This document shows positions 19,531 through 27,457 of a stretch of DNA of 64,000 nt, piece by piece. How positions within the stretch are numbered: position 1 is the first letter of the stretch; the number at the start of each line of letters is the position of its first letter. Origin of the DNA: Paenibacillus sabinae T27 (GTDB lineage: Bacteria; Bacillota; Bacilli; Paenibacillales; Paenibacillaceae); assembly GCF_000612505.1 (NCBI RefSeq), contig NZ_CP004078.1, positions 2,344,001 to 2,408,000 on the forward strand. Direction: 5' to 3'. The translations under genes were made by a program, and so were the position numbers. The notes under the pieces are model-generated. The model did not search any database. It was not told the DNA's origin and saw only the letters and a program-made list of their open reading frames with translations.

Positions 19531-19619
19531 TAATGATTCTCCTTTCTTTTCTGTTCCTTTTATGCACACTCTCATGAAATTCGCTACTTAGTATTTGTAC
19601 GGAACTACTATTTATACGG

Positions 19620-19656
19620 TAAAAAAAAGCAACCAAATCATAAACATTTGGCTGCT
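19620..19656 (-). terminator. Rho-independent terminator, minus strand
   Basis: Arms AGCAACCAAAT (19628-19638) and ATTTGGCTGCT (19646-19656) pair at 10 of 11 positions. Read on the minus strand the stem is followed by about eight T. It separates the protease remnant upstream from the 219-residue gene. Confidence 0.8.
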
Positions 19657-19665
19657 TTCTATTAC

Positions 19666-20101
19666 TTAGTGATTTTTTATCCATTCTTGCTTTTGCATAA
19701 CACTTAATCGGCACGGGGTCATCCAACTTTCTATGTAACGTGGACTAAAACCTCTAATGACGGGTCCCTTATCGTTAGAGAAGACGTGGGGAATGTTATA
19801 GTTTGGCAGCATACCCTGTGTAAACATAGTGTCCCCCAAGGATCCGCAACTTACAAAACGGTCAACTGAATGCATGTTTCCATACTCTTCACAGAGAGCT
19901 TGAAACCATACGTCGGTTTTAAGGGCCGCCAGACTGTCCTCCAGCCGCGTCAATGTCAGTCTTAAGTTGCTGTCCACGGTAAATGTCGGTACATTCACCA
20001 TCTTGGTCAATCCACATTTCGTCGTATGATTTGTCACCATTATAAGATGCGCTGGCAATTGACAAATAAGTCAACATTTCATTAGCGGTGCCAGCGGACA
20101 T
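19666..20101 (-). pseudogene. Remnant of a V8-like (glutamyl endopeptidase type) serine protease
   Basis: Two overlapping minus-strand reading frames seem to be pieces of one gene. The first (20101-19919) reads SYNGDKSYDEMW ... TDIDAAGGQSGGP and then stops. This matches the GDK / MW / D-x-GGQSG-x-P end of chymotrypsin-fold V8-like proteases, where the Ser of GGQSG is the nucleophile. A second frame (20058-19666) continues past it to a stop just before a terminator. The N-terminal half with the catalytic His and Asp is missing. The family match rests on one motif block, so it is tentative. Confidence 0.45.
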
Positions 20102-20102
20102 G

Positions 20103-20136
20103 AAAAAAGATGACCCTGAGGAATTCCAAGGTCATC
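20103..20136 (-). terminator. Rho-independent terminator, minus strand
   Basis: GATGACC (20109-20115) and GGTCATC (20130-20136) form a stem that, read on the minus strand, is followed by six T. It lies at the upstream edge of the protease remnant, so it may once have ended another minus-strand transcript. Confidence 0.65.
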
Positions 20137-20262
20137 TGCTGCTTTCCTTCCTGCAGGAAAGAAAAGGGAAGTAGATTTTTTATGCTGGGCTTTCTAAAAA
20201 CACAAGGGGGTAGACCCGGTAATGGGCTAAATGTAAATCTATCCAGTCTGCAACCGCCATGG

Positions 20263-20268
20263 TATAAT
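20263..20268 (+). promoter_or_regulatory. -10 element of the toxin mRNA promoter
   Basis: A perfect TATAAT lies 64 bp ahead of the holin-like toxin start. No good -35 box is seen at 16-18 bp spacing. Confidence 0.5.
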
Positions 20269-20331
20269 GACTGGAGCAATAGAAAGGCTTGTAAGGGCGG
20301 CCGGCTAATCTCCCGGAAGGGAGGTGATGCC

Positions 20332-20415
20332 ATGGAGGTTTATCAAGCGTTGTCACTGATGTTCATGTTCGGCATGTTCATTATTGCTCTGCTGAATTAC
20401 CTCAAAAAGAAATAG
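20332..20415 (+). CDS. Holin-like type I toxin peptide (BsrG/TxpA family-like)
   Basis: 27 residues. A short N-terminus (MEVYQALSLM) leads into one membrane helix (FMFGMFIIALLNYL) and then a KKK tail, the layout of the putative holin-like toxins of Bacillota. A very strong AAGGGAGGTGATG site precedes the ATG, and a TATAAT lies upstream. The stop codon lies inside the left arm of a bidirectional terminator. Peptides of this kind insert into the membrane when their antisense RNA is lost, and a candidate antisense RNA is visible on the other strand. Confidence 0.8.
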   Translation: MEVYQALSLMFMFGMFIIALLNYLKKK

Positions 20416-20546
20416 GCCGCCCTCTGACCGGGTCGCGGCCTATTTCTTGTAGGTAAACCGTGTTAAAGCCGAACCGCCCTTAAAAGCGGCTATTGCTTGG
20501 AGAGTCGTGTTCGCGCACGGCTCTCTTTGCATTGTACGCTGTTTCT
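20405..20546 (-). ncRNA. Predicted antitoxin antisense RNA (RatA/SR4-like)
   Basis: A minus-strand TATAGT (20553-20558) could start a transcript near 20546. It would run leftwards through two hairpin regions (for example CGGCTCTC against GAGAGCCG) and stop in the shared AAATAGGCCGC palindrome followed by TTTCTTTTT on that strand. It would be complementary to the 3' end of the toxin mRNA, as in TxpA/RatA and BsrG/SR4. The -35 box is weak, so the start is uncertain. Confidence 0.45.
20410..20445. terminator. Bidirectional terminator of the toxin/antisense pair
   Basis: AAATAGGCCGC (20410-20420) pairs perfectly with GCGGCCTATTT (20435-20445). T-rich stretches follow on both strands, so it can end the toxin mRNA and the convergent antisense RNA. 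Confidence 0.8.
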
Positions 20547-20793
20547 AGCCCTACTATACCACATTTCCATAAAACTAAAAATAGTTATACGTGGATTGCT
20601 TTCAGCATATTTTCGAAGTTGCTTGCTGCGGCTAAATCAGCTCCATAAAGAACAATGGTACCAAAAGTTTAGGGTTTGTGCTGAAATTCGTCCCCCGATT
20701 CGTACCTGATTCTACTTTTCTGGTGAATTTCAGTAATTTCAATCAACGGGAAAAGAAAAAACCCTTGATTTACAAGGGTTTTTCGTGGTGATT
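20446..20793. other. Intergenic region between the toxin and the left element end
   Basis: No gene is supported. It holds the antisense promoter region and, at 20751-20783, a minus-strand terminator (arms AAAAACCCTTG and CAAGGGTTTTT). The latter is likely the original terminator of the tRNA-Val gene that was displaced when the element inserted. Confidence 0.6.
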
Positions 20794-20839
20794 CGTATAG
20801 GACGGATGGGGATCGAACCCATGACCCCTACCCTGTCAA
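20794..20839. repeat. Left attachment site: 46-bp copy of the tRNA-Val 3' end
   Basis: These 46 bp are identical to 41240-41285 and contain the 3' half of tRNA-Val(GAC) plus 4 bp of flank. The match ends at GTCAA, within the anticodon loop region. This is the classic footprint of a tyrosine integrase using a tRNA gene. The intact tRNA is at the right end, so this copy is the displaced original 3' end. Confidence 0.9.
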
Positions 20840-20955
20840 TGGAGCACCGTGGTTTCCTTTGCTGTCCCGCGAGGGCATTAAGGCTTATAAATCGAGGAAT
20901 CGAAAGGAGAGTTGATAAATCACATTACCTTCGATATCCGCATGTTATTTAGAGT

Positions 20956-20976
20956 GTGCTACCACAGTGCTACCAT
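20956..20976. repeat. Left arm-type integrase sites (tandem GTGCTACCA)
   Basis: GTGCTACCAC (20956-20965) and GTGCTACCAT (20967-20976) repeat with an 11-bp period about 120 bp inside the left end. The same motif in the same orientation and with the same period occurs near the right end (41143-41161). Such paired direct repeats are typical arm-type binding sites of Tn916-like integrases. Confidence 0.6.
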
Positions 20977-21132
20977 GGTACCAGACAAATCGTAGTGCTA
21001 TTCTCGTTATTTTGCTGCTTATCACATTATAAAAATGAAGAGTGTTTTGAATCTTTTTAATAACTCTTTCATCATTCACACTATTGTATATAAGTCCATG
21101 CGATTCCTACATTCAAGCATCCATTCACCATC

Positions 21133-21225
21133 CTAATATGACAGATCATAAACGAAGTGGTATCTTGTCTTAGCATCGTGATAACCCCAGTTCTTGCCGT
21201 TATCAAAGGTAATCCATTCATTTCT
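21133..21225 (-). pseudogene. C-terminal remnant of an unidentified gene
   Basis: One minus-strand frame reads WITFDNGKNWGYHDAKTRYH and on to a stop at 21133, with protein-like composition but no start codon; an in-frame stop lies just upstream. It appears to be the tail of a deleted gene at the left end of the element. The family is not recognised. The rest of 20840-21334 holds only the arm sites. Confidence 0.3.
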
Positions 21226-21334
21226 TTAATGAAACGAAAGCATCGATGTTGATTCGATGCAGAATAACATCATGATAGGCCTCGCAACGATGCCTCTTTA
21301 GTAACTATTGTATGAAGATAAGGGTTTGGCAATC

Positions 21335-22507
21335 CTATGTGTATAGAACTTCATTCAACCATTGATCAGTTGCCATAGTCAGTTCTTCCCAGCTTATCCC
21401 TTGTTTAGCCAATCTGAAATCTGCTTGACCTAAAACGCCTGTGTAGTTATAAGCCATTTGCCGACAAATCATGATCACAGCCCGAGTTGTACAATTTAGC
21501 CAGTAAGCATCGAAGCTATTGCTGCTAGCAGTAGCTGTAAGCTGAGCTAATTCGATTTCTCTGTAAGTATTAAGCTCGGGAATAATTTTTTTTAAATGAG
21601 TATATAAAGTTTGATCTTTATACACGTGGCACATAACCGTAGTCGCAATTACTCTAGCACTGACATTACAGGCTTCGTAAAACTCACTTTTTTTAGGATT
21701 ATTCTCTTTATCCATTTGTAGATAAGTTCCTAACCAGTTAATAAAAGCCGCATAACCTAAAGCTTTCTCCAACTCCGTGAAGGCTTTATCACTCCTATTA
21801 CCTTGCATCTCTTTGCTGGCTCTTGTTGTCTCGTTTTTAATTAACATCATCGTTCGCTGGTCAACTAATATTATATTACTAATAGTTTCAGATGACACGG
21901 CTGCTTGGTGTTTAGTGGAAATTCCCCCTTGGTCAAGAGTTTCATTAATAGAACTCGATAAGGCTTGAACACCTCTCTGTTCATAACCATTAAAAACATA
22001 ACCACAGTTCTCGCACCTTGCATGATTCATAGAAAGAAAGTTTTGTTTATAACAGTTAGGACACTTAATATATAAGGATGAATTATCAATTCTTTCATTG
22101 GCGCTCTTACTACCGCTCTGACCATCAGATGTATTATTTAGCCCGTTCTCCTCGACATATTCACGGACACGTTTTAAATGGCGCTCAACAACGTCTAGTC
22201 CGCGTTTCTCATCAGGAGTTATTTCCTCCGCATCCAGCAAATCCTCGTAGCGAAGATAGGTACGAGTACTCCCATGATCAGTCACCGTGAGCCAGTGAAT
22301 CTTGTGGTTCGTGACTTGACCTTTGATGCGCTCCGAAATATTGAGCGAATCATTCTTCGTCTTCTCGTACTGCTTTTCCATGACCAGCTCTGCTTGTGCT
22401 AAGATAGCCGCCTCTTTATCAGCGCGATACGTGCGAATACCGCTGACTATAAAGATAGCCAGAATGACTAGAGCGATGGAGATTACGATTTCGATAGTAA
22501 TAGACAC
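21335..22507 (-). CDS. Membrane-anchored zinc-ribbon protein, unknown function (390 aa)
   Basis: Starts at a GTG with AGGAGG 7 nt upstream. One N-terminal membrane helix (about residues 5-23) is followed by a charged region. A four-cysteine zinc ribbon comes next (CPNCYKQNF, then ARCENCGYVFNGYEQRG; C-x2-C ... C-x2-C). A helical C-terminal domain of about 200 residues follows. Zinc ribbons of this form are common in small membrane proteins of unknown role. It is cargo at the left end of the element. The start region overlaps a possible 65-residue upstream gene. No function is proposed. Confidence 0.65.
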   Translation of the reverse strand: MSITIEIVISIALVILAIFIVSGIRTYRADKEAAILAQAELVMEKQYEKTKNDSLNISERIKGQVTNHKIHWLTVTDHGSTRTYLRYEDLLDAEEITPDEKRGLDVVERHLKRVREYVEENGLNNTSDGQSGSKSANERIDNSSLYIKCPNCYKQNFLSMNHARCENCGYVFNGYEQRGVQALSSSINETLDQGGISTKHQAAVSSETISNIILVDQRTMMLIKNETTRASKEMQGNRSDKAFTELEKALGYAAFINWLGTYLQMDKENNPKKSEFYEACNVSARVIATTVMCHVYKDQTLYTHLKKIIPELNTYREIELAQLTATASSNSFDAYWLNCTTRAVIMICRQMAYNYTGVLGQADFRLAKQGISWEELTMATDQWLNEVLYT

Positions 22508-22680
22508 AGAACATCCTCCTGACTTTTATAAATAAAACTAGTCGGTGTCTTCCTAGCACCTTTCTTGTCCTCTGAAATCCTGTAAGTTGTTGGTTTTCCG
22601 TTACTATCTATAGCTTGAACTTTACTTCCTGAGTAACCAGAAATGATAAATCTTACAATCTGAATGTTATCTGTTACCAC
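22483..22680 (-). CDS. Possible small protein upstream of the zinc-ribbon gene (65 aa)
   Basis: GTG-started frame whose last 25 bases overlap the start of the next gene in another frame. Composition is protein-like (IVRFIISGYSGSKVQAID), but no good ribosome binding site precedes it. It could instead be a remnant. Confidence 0.3.
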   Translation of the reverse strand: MVTDNIQIVRFIISGYSGSKVQAIDSNGKPTTYRISEDKKGARKTPTSFIYKSQEDVLCLLLSKS

Positions 22681-22767
22681 GTAGTATGTACTCAGTTCGA
22701 TTGATGTACAGAAAAGTATTGGTTTGGTTTAGCGTCGTTGATTGAATGAGTTAGTCACACTGTGAGA

Positions 22768-23766
22768 TCAATCAAGTGATAATGGTCCCTTATCTCCCCA
22801 TACCTTTCTTATGGCATTATTTTCTCGATCTGAGAAGATGTATCCTGACCCGTCCCATGAGAAATCAGTAGGATGGTGCATTTGGACTTCATCTGCTATG
22901 CCATCTGTATAGCCTTGTGTACTGCCAACGAATACTTCTGTGTCGTTATGTCGATTTGAAGTTCCGCGCGGGATCGTTCGAATGATAGGTTTAAGCTTGT
23001 CTTTCACTAGAGAATAGTAAATGGTCTTCTCCTTGTCCACCCATACATCTAGGATCTGTCCTTCGTTTGTATTCAGGACAATAATGGACTTACGCGGGAA
23101 GAACTGCTCATAGTATATAAAGCCGCCCTCTGTCGCAACCATTACACCATCTGGGAGGAGTTCAAAGTTCGTAGGGTTACCATACCACCCTGTGGGTAGT
23201 AACTCCTCCATAGAGCCATTCTGAGGGTTATAGAGAGCAAATCCATAGGTACCGCCTCCAAGCTTACTCCAGAACATAAAGGCTAACTGACTCTGATACG
23301 ATTCCATTCGGTAAATGTAGTGATACTGATTTTCTTTCATCCACTTTGCAACCTTAGGCATCTCGCTCACTATGCCGTTAGTCACTTTATAGGTTCTATC
23401 CTTTAAAGCGAAGTACACGTTATTCTTCACTACAGCGAGTCCTGCTGTATAAAATTCTCCTTCACGACGAGTTACTTTATTTACTGCCATATCTACAATG
23501 GTTGTATTCCTCTTACCATTCCACATCCGAAGCTTTGTTTTCTTCTGGTCTCCATCTAAGAAGTACACATTGCCTCTGGTATCAGATACTGGGAATCTTG
23601 GGTGATCTACTGAATATGTCCCTTGTCCTGCTGTGCCATTCCCCGTAATCGTACTTACTTCGCCGTACTCCCCTTTAGCTGTGACATAAGCCTCAATTTC
23701 TGCAGCTGACACGGTACCGCATATGAATAACCCCATTACTATAACCAAGATTACTAATCTTTTCAC
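22768..23766 (-). CDS. Secreted beta-propeller-like protein (332 aa)
   Basis: A cleavable signal peptide (KRLVILVIVMGLFICGTVSAA) is followed by repeated short blocks such as GNVYFLDGDQKK, NNVYFALKDRTYKV and GYIFSDRENNAIRKV. These look like NHL- or WD-type propeller blades. The GTG start at 23766 has AAAGGAG upstream. It is probably exported and binds a ligand or another surface protein; no enzyme motif is seen. A decayed duplicate of part of this gene lies immediately upstream, showing that a second copy was once present. Confidence 0.7.
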   Translation of the reverse strand: MKRLVILVIVMGLFICGTVSAAEIEAYVTAKGEYGEVSTITGNGTAGQGTYSVDHPRFPVSDTRGNVYFLDGDQKKTKLRMWNGKRNTTIVDMAVNKVTRREGEFYTAGLAVVKNNVYFALKDRTYKVTNGIVSEMPKVAKWMKENQYHYIYRMESYQSQLAFMFWSKLGGGTYGFALYNPQNGSMEELLPTGWYGNPTNFELLPDGVMVATEGGFIYYEQFFPRKSIIVLNTNEGQILDVWVDKEKTIYYSLVKDKLKPIIRTIPRGTSNRHNDTEVFVGSTQGYTDGIADEVQMHHPTDFSWDGSGYIFSDRENNAIRKVWGDKGPLSLD

Positions 23767-23781
23767 ATTATCATCTCCTTT

Positions 23782-23834
23782 ACTACAGCAAGTGCTGCGC
23801 TATAGAATTCTCCGTCACGGCGAGTGGCTTTATT
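23782..23834 (-). pseudogene. Decayed duplicate of an internal segment of the propeller gene
   Basis: 53 bp aligns without gaps to 23429-23481, with about 44 identical positions. It translates to NKATRRDGEFYSAALAVVK, compared with NKVTRREGEFYTAGLAVVK in the intact gene. It is left over from a tandem paralogue deleted by recombination. The following 225 bp up to 24060 show no gene. Confidence 0.65.
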
Positions 23835-24060
23835 CCTTTATGAAGCTGGCGCTGGCCAAGTATACGGCTTGTTGCTTTGTGTTTACAGCCGCATGTGAAA
23901 CAGGGGTTATTGAAGTGGCTACTGTAAAAGCTATTACCGTTGTTACGTTCTGTTCATATACATGTCTCCTCATAATCTAATTTAGACTGGTCGGTTGTTT
24001 TGGTCCGCTGTTATTTGGAAATCACTACATACGGCCCTTACTGTGACAGTCTTTAAACGG

Positions 24061-24219
24061 TTACATGCTGTTAAGTAAGCTTATTGCTACAGCGCCAAGC
24101 ACTATCAGCAACAGTATGAATAGCAGGCATCCCCAGCCGATCTTTCTAGCAACACCCTTATCGCTAAACAGCATAAATCCTACTATGACGATACCTGTAA
24201 TCAATCCAGCGCTTATCAT
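24061..24219 (-). CDS. Small membrane protein (52 aa)
   Basis: A frame with an excellent AAGGAGGTG site before the ATG at 24219. Two hydrophobic helices are joined by a basic turn (LITGIVIVGFMLF, then KGVARKIGWG, then LLFILLLIVLGAVAISLL). It might be a small inner-membrane or toxin-like peptide. Function is unknown. It is divergent from the XRE regulator across a 290-bp AT-rich gap (24220-24509) that has no other gene. Confidence 0.6.
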   Translation of the reverse strand: MISAGLITGIVIVGFMLFSDKGVARKIGWGCLLFILLLIVLGAVAISLLNSM

Positions 24220-24509
24220 TCTTTCTTCACCTCCTTACCTTAAAAATTCATATAAGGATTCAAAATTCATAAATTTTTCCAGGGTCAAATAATATATATG
24301 ATTTGTTCCTTTGAAATCCTAACGAGCCCACCCCTTATCTACAAAATAGTAGTTCTTCCAGCCTAAACCTATAATCCTAGTTGTATATTTATTACAATAG
24401 TATATATATCACAAATGATACTAATACGCTATAAAATTGAATTTATAATACTATTAAACTATCGATGCTCCGTTTGCTCTAGGCTATGGTTGCCGTAGAG
24501 GTGATAACG

Positions 24510-24854
24510 TTGAGTAGTCGTACAATGAAGCTTATAGGTGAGCGTATACGCGCTTTACGTGAACAACGAAAGTGGAGTCAGATGAAGCTAGGGGAGCTTG
24601 CCGAGCTGCATTACACTTACATCGGGCGAATTGAACGAGGTGAGAATAATGTCACAATGAAGAGCATTGAAAAGGTAGCCGCTGCGCTTGATGTCCCCTT
24701 TGAAGAACTATTCCGTTTTATTCAACCTTTAGAAAAAGGCAGGGATAACTACTATCTGTCCTTGCTTGTATCGAAATTCCAAAGCAGAAGTGCCTCGGAT
24801 CAAAAACACGCTTACGAATTACTTAGCTATATGCTTGAATGGAAAGACGAATAG
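24510..24854 (+). CDS. XRE family regulator, SinR-like (114 aa)
   Basis: TTG start at 24510 with AGAGGTGAT 6 nt upstream. A clean helix-turn-helix covers about residues 8-65: IGERIRALREQRKWSQMKLG ... YIGRIERGENNVTMKSIEKV. A helical tail suited to dimerisation follows. The 39-residue SinI-like protein encoded just downstream may be its antagonist, as in the SinR/SinI pair. A terminator separates the two genes. Confidence 0.85.
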   Translation: MSSRTMKLIGERIRALREQRKWSQMKLGELAELHYTYIGRIERGENNVTMKSIEKVAAALDVPFEELFRFIQPLEKGRDNYYLSLLVSKFQSRSASDQKHAYELLSYMLEWKDE

Positions 24855-24869
24855 TAGTACATACAAATT

Positions 24870-24917
24870 AAGGACTCGTATTTCATTCCGTTGAGGGATG
24901 AGTACGGGTCCTTTTTT
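24870..24917 (+). terminator. Rho-independent terminator
   Basis: AAGGACTCGTA (24870-24880) pairs with TACGGGTCCTT (24903-24913), with one G-T pair, followed by six T. It ends the XRE gene. Confidence 0.75.
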
Positions 24918-25020
24918 GCGTTCTGCCGCTTAACAGAGATTATTAGGAGCTGTGAGATAAAGCTCTAAATTGGAGAGGAGGGAAAAGTCATGCTCAGACA
25001 ACCATTACAGAGGATGGAAC

Positions 25021-25140
25021 GTGGTCATCCTCGAAGCTTATCAGGATGCGGTTAAACTTGGACTCAGCTATGATTTCATTCAGCTTCTTAAAGAAGAACT
25101 GAATCGGCGCGGCATTAACACAAATCTTACAGAGGAGTGA
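25021..25140 (+). CDS. SinI-like anti-repressor (39 aa)
   Basis: GTG start with GAGGATG upstream. The protein reads ILEAYQDAVKLGLSYDFIQ followed by LLKEELNRRGIN, close in length and pattern to the helix-turn-helix of SinI-type anti-repressors. The SinR-like XRE gene lies upstream on the same strand. An ATG at 24990 with a better site opens a different frame that soon stops, so a frameshift near the N-terminus is possible. Confidence 0.45.
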   Translation: MVILEAYQDAVKLGLSYDFIQLLKEELNRRGINTNLTEE

Positions 25141-25145
25141 TTTGA

Positions 25146-25574
25146 TTGAGCAGACAAATATTGATTGCACAAGCTAAGGGGAATATCCAGTACCAGTTTT
25201 ACAGTACAAGCATGCTATATCCCGCTTACTACAATAACTACAGAGGTTCTGAAATCATTAAGAATGTAAAGCTTAGCGTATATGGCATAGTTGCAATCAT
25301 TTTTATAGGTCAGGAACAAATTCATTATGACAGTGGCCCGCTTAATACAAGGAATTATAAGGTCAGCGCATTGTTCCATCATCTGTGCAGACAGGACATA
25401 CAAGAAGTTGAGGAGATAAGACGAATTATCTGGAGCGAATATTCGGATTGGTGCAAAAATTCATATGGCAATCCATTCAGTCAAAAAGCGAATCAATTGC
25501 TAAGGAGGGATCTATCCATCAAGAAATTCAGGCTGAAATCAGATAATGAAGTAAGTAAGAATAATGAACGGTAG
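25146..25574 (+). CDS. Hypothetical element protein (142 aa)
   Basis: TTG start 8 nt after AGAGGAG, which overlaps the end of the SinI-like gene. The protein is basic, with no signal peptide and no recognised domain. The centre is hydrophobic (KLSVYGIVAIIFIGQEQIHY) and probably forms beta strands rather than a helix. The C-terminus is lysine/arginine rich. A strong terminator follows directly. Probably co-transcribed with the SinI-like gene. Confidence 0.55.
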   Translation: MSRQILIAQAKGNIQYQFYSTSMLYPAYYNNYRGSEIIKNVKLSVYGIVAIIFIGQEQIHYDSGPLNTRNYKVSALFHHLCRQDIQEVEEIRRIIWSEYSDWCKNSYGNPFSQKANQLLRRDLSIKKFRLKSDNEVSKNNER

Positions 25575-25614
25575 GACTCCTACTTATTTGCCAATCACGG
25601 CAATAGTAGGAGTC
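25575..25614 (+). terminator. Rho-independent terminator
   Basis: GACTCCTAC (25575-25583) and GTAGGAGTC (25606-25614) pair, with an inner TTGCC/GGCAA stem, followed by TTTATT. Confidence 0.75.
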
Positions 25615-25733
25615 TTTATTAATTTCAGCAGTTTAACAAGCCAATATAAAACAAAGCTTGATATCCAGACATAACAGGCAAGACAGAGAATAAAAAGGCT
25701 GTGTGAGAGTAGGTCGTCGGGAGGTAATTAATA

Positions 25734-25955
25734 TTGAAGGAAAATAAAATCATCAATGAAGAAATGACTGTTCTTTTACGGCAATTGGTTATGCAAAATC
25801 AGATCAGTATGGCAGGGCATGTGCTTAAAGCCTATTTTATTCGACGATGGAAGACCAATGAGGAGTTGGCGACCAAGTATGTAAGAGGTTATTTCTTTAA
25901 GTATTATCCCGAGCAACTTGAGAGGCACCTGAAGCGTCTACATGCAGTTAGATAG
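25734..25955 (+). CDS. Small element protein, paralogue of 33839-33991 (73 aa)
   Basis: TTG start with GGGAGGTAAT upstream. The core MTVLLRQLVMQNQISMAGHV ... EELATKYVRGYF is closely matched by the shorter protein at 33839. The protein is helical and basic and its function is unknown. The following gene also has a paralogue next to that second copy, so a two-gene cassette has been duplicated in the element. Confidence 0.6.
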   Translation: MKENKIINEEMTVLLRQLVMQNQISMAGHVLKAYFIRRWKTNEELATKYVRGYFFKYYPEQLERHLKRLHAVR

Positions 25956-25970
25956 GGAGGTTGATAATCA

Positions 25971-26162
25971 ATGATGAAGGAGCTCCCAGAGTGTAAAAGA
26001 GGCTCTACAGGAGGTCAGGAAGCTCCGAACAGTAAAGCTCCACTTCATACCAAAAACGGGTTAAGAAATAATCGTTACCTGACCCTGTTGGTAATGACGG
26101 AAATGCAGCTTGAGCAACTGCAAGATAATGAAAAAGGACGCTTTGCAGAGCGCCCTCGGTAA
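25971..26162 (+). CDS. Small element protein, frameshifted paralogue of 34047-34235 (63 aa)
   Basis: ATG with GGGAGG upstream. The C-terminal half (RYLTLLVMTEMQLEQLQ, then NEKGRFAE) matches the protein at 34047. Its first half matches only if another frame is read (VKEALQEVRKLRTVKL against IEQLIQRRKQLQFVKA). The gene therefore appears shifted by compensating indels, or is decayed. Function unknown. Confidence 0.4.
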   Translation: MMKELPECKRGSTGGQEAPNSKAPLHTKNGLRNNRYLTLLVMTEMQLEQLQDNEKGRFAERPR

Positions 26163-26257
26163 TACTTATTCGAATCAATAATAAACAAATATCAGTTCAT
26201 ATTCAAGAGGAGCGGCTGCGGCTGACTCCTCTATTTTACGTTATGGAGGAATTTATA

Positions 26258-26863
26258 ATGACAACCAACAATCCATATATGGCCATAATCGCCAATACAT
26301 TGCGTGAGAAAAAGAGCAGCTACACCGTTGAGGAAATTATGAAGGTATTCAGCACACCTGAGGAACTATTGGGTGCTACCGAACAGGAGTTGATGCAGAT
26401 ACGTGGTATTGGAAAAGTTAAAGCCCAGCAAGTCGCAGCTGCCTTGGAGCTTGCCAAGCTGCTAAATACACCCAAGCAACTTCCTGCTGTTATACGCTCT
26501 CCGCAGGATGCTTATGAACTTCTGTACAGTGAATTGTCATACCTAACGAAGGAGCACTTTATTTGTCTGTTCCTCAACACCAAGAACCGTATTATTGGTC
26601 AGCCAGAGACGATCTCTATAGGTTCCCTGAACTCAGCAATTGTACATCCAAGAGAAGTCTTCCGCGCCGCCATCAAACGTTCCAGCGCAGCCCTTATTTG
26701 CGCTCATAATCACCCCAGCGACGATCCCACTCCCTCTTTTGAGGATATTCAGCTTACAAAACGCTTAGTAGATGCTGGCGATATTTTAGGCATTAGTGTA
26801 CTTGATCATTTGATCATAGGGGGTCAGGATTATGTATCCTTAAAGGAACGTGGTTTGATGTAA
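26258..26863 (+). CDS. radC: RadC-like JAB domain protein
   Basis: 201 residues from the ATG at 26258, with GGAGGA 7 nt upstream. A helix-hairpin-helix near residues 25-65 (ELMQIRGIGKVKAQQV) is followed by the JAB metalloprotease-like domain. The metal-binding signature is visible as HNHPSDDPTPSFEDIQLTKR. RadC proteins of this form are common cargo on mobile elements and were once linked to DNA repair; their real activity is unresolved. The complete motif set suggests a functional protein. Confidence 0.9.
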   Translation: MTTNNPYMAIIANTLREKKSSYTVEEIMKVFSTPEELLGATEQELMQIRGIGKVKAQQVAAALELAKLLNTPKQLPAVIRSPQDAYELLYSELSYLTKEHFICLFLNTKNRIIGQPETISIGSLNSAIVHPREVFRAAIKRSSAALICAHNHPSDDPTPSFEDIQLTKRLVDAGDILGISVLDHLIIGGQDYVSLKERGLM

Positions 26864-27023
26864 CCAAATGGGGAGTCAGTCAAACGGCTAGCTCCCCTCC
26901 TTTAAATGCCTGCGGCTGCAGGATACGCGCTCTGCTTCGCTACGCGCTATATGTTCTCTCGTCCGCCCCATACGCAGTTCTATGTATAAATGTGCAAAAT
27001 CATATTCGTGGAGGAATGTTACA

Positions 27024-27176
27024 ATGACAAACGAAGCAGCTATCGGATACGCCTTACTGGCGGCTAAGAAGATGGGATTATCTAAAGAGGACTTAAAACG
27101 CCTCGAAGCAATTATGTACAGCTATCTTGACCTTGTTACAGAGGAAGAGGCAGAAGAATTGTATCGTAGGAATTAG
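27024..27176 (+). CDS. Small hypothetical protein (50 aa)
   Basis: ATG with GGAGGA 8 nt upstream. An acidic helical protein (ALLAAKKMGLSKEDLKRLEA ... LVTEEEAEELYRRN) of a type common in phage and plasmid regions of Bacillota. Function unknown. GC-rich repeats (TACGCGCT twice) lie in the gap after radC, between 26905 and 26950. Confidence 0.6.
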   Translation: MTNEAAIGYALLAAKKMGLSKEDLKRLEAIMYSYLDLVTEEEAEELYRRN

Positions 27177-27220
27177 CGGAGTTTCATCAAGTGCCAGCTA
27201 TTATGGTTGGCTCTGCGTTC

Positions 27221-27457
27221 CTATTTAAGAAATCCAAAAATAGACAAGCGGTATGACGGGTCAATTGCTTTGTTAATATGCATCTCCTGTGCTAAGTCCG
27301 TATACGTTGTTTCCTCATCATTTTGCCTCTTATTAATATAATGTAGGCACAGCCTACGTCTATGTTCATTTGCCTCTTTCTGACATTTTGTAGTTCCAGG
27401 CAGACTATCCTCTAGTTCCAGCGCCTTAAGAAATTCTTCTTCATAGCTATTCATCAT
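27221..27457 (-). CDS. Small hypothetical protein (78 aa)
   Basis: Starts at ATG 27457 with AAGGGA upstream. A charged helical protein containing CQKEANEHRRRLCLHYINKR; unrecognised. The start overlaps the end of a possible 29-residue gene, and the XRE-like regulator lies just upstream on the same strand, so these are likely one transcript. Confidence 0.5.
   Translation of the reverse strand: MMNSYEEEFLKALELEDSLPGTTKCQKEANEHRRRLCLHYINKRQNDEETTYTDLAQEMHINKAIDPSYRLSIFGFLK

Noticed and set aside
26899..26950. Possible CRISPR-like or structured repeat from the doubled TACGCGCT
   Set aside because: Only two short copies, no spacers and no cas genes; recorded only as a GC-rich gap.
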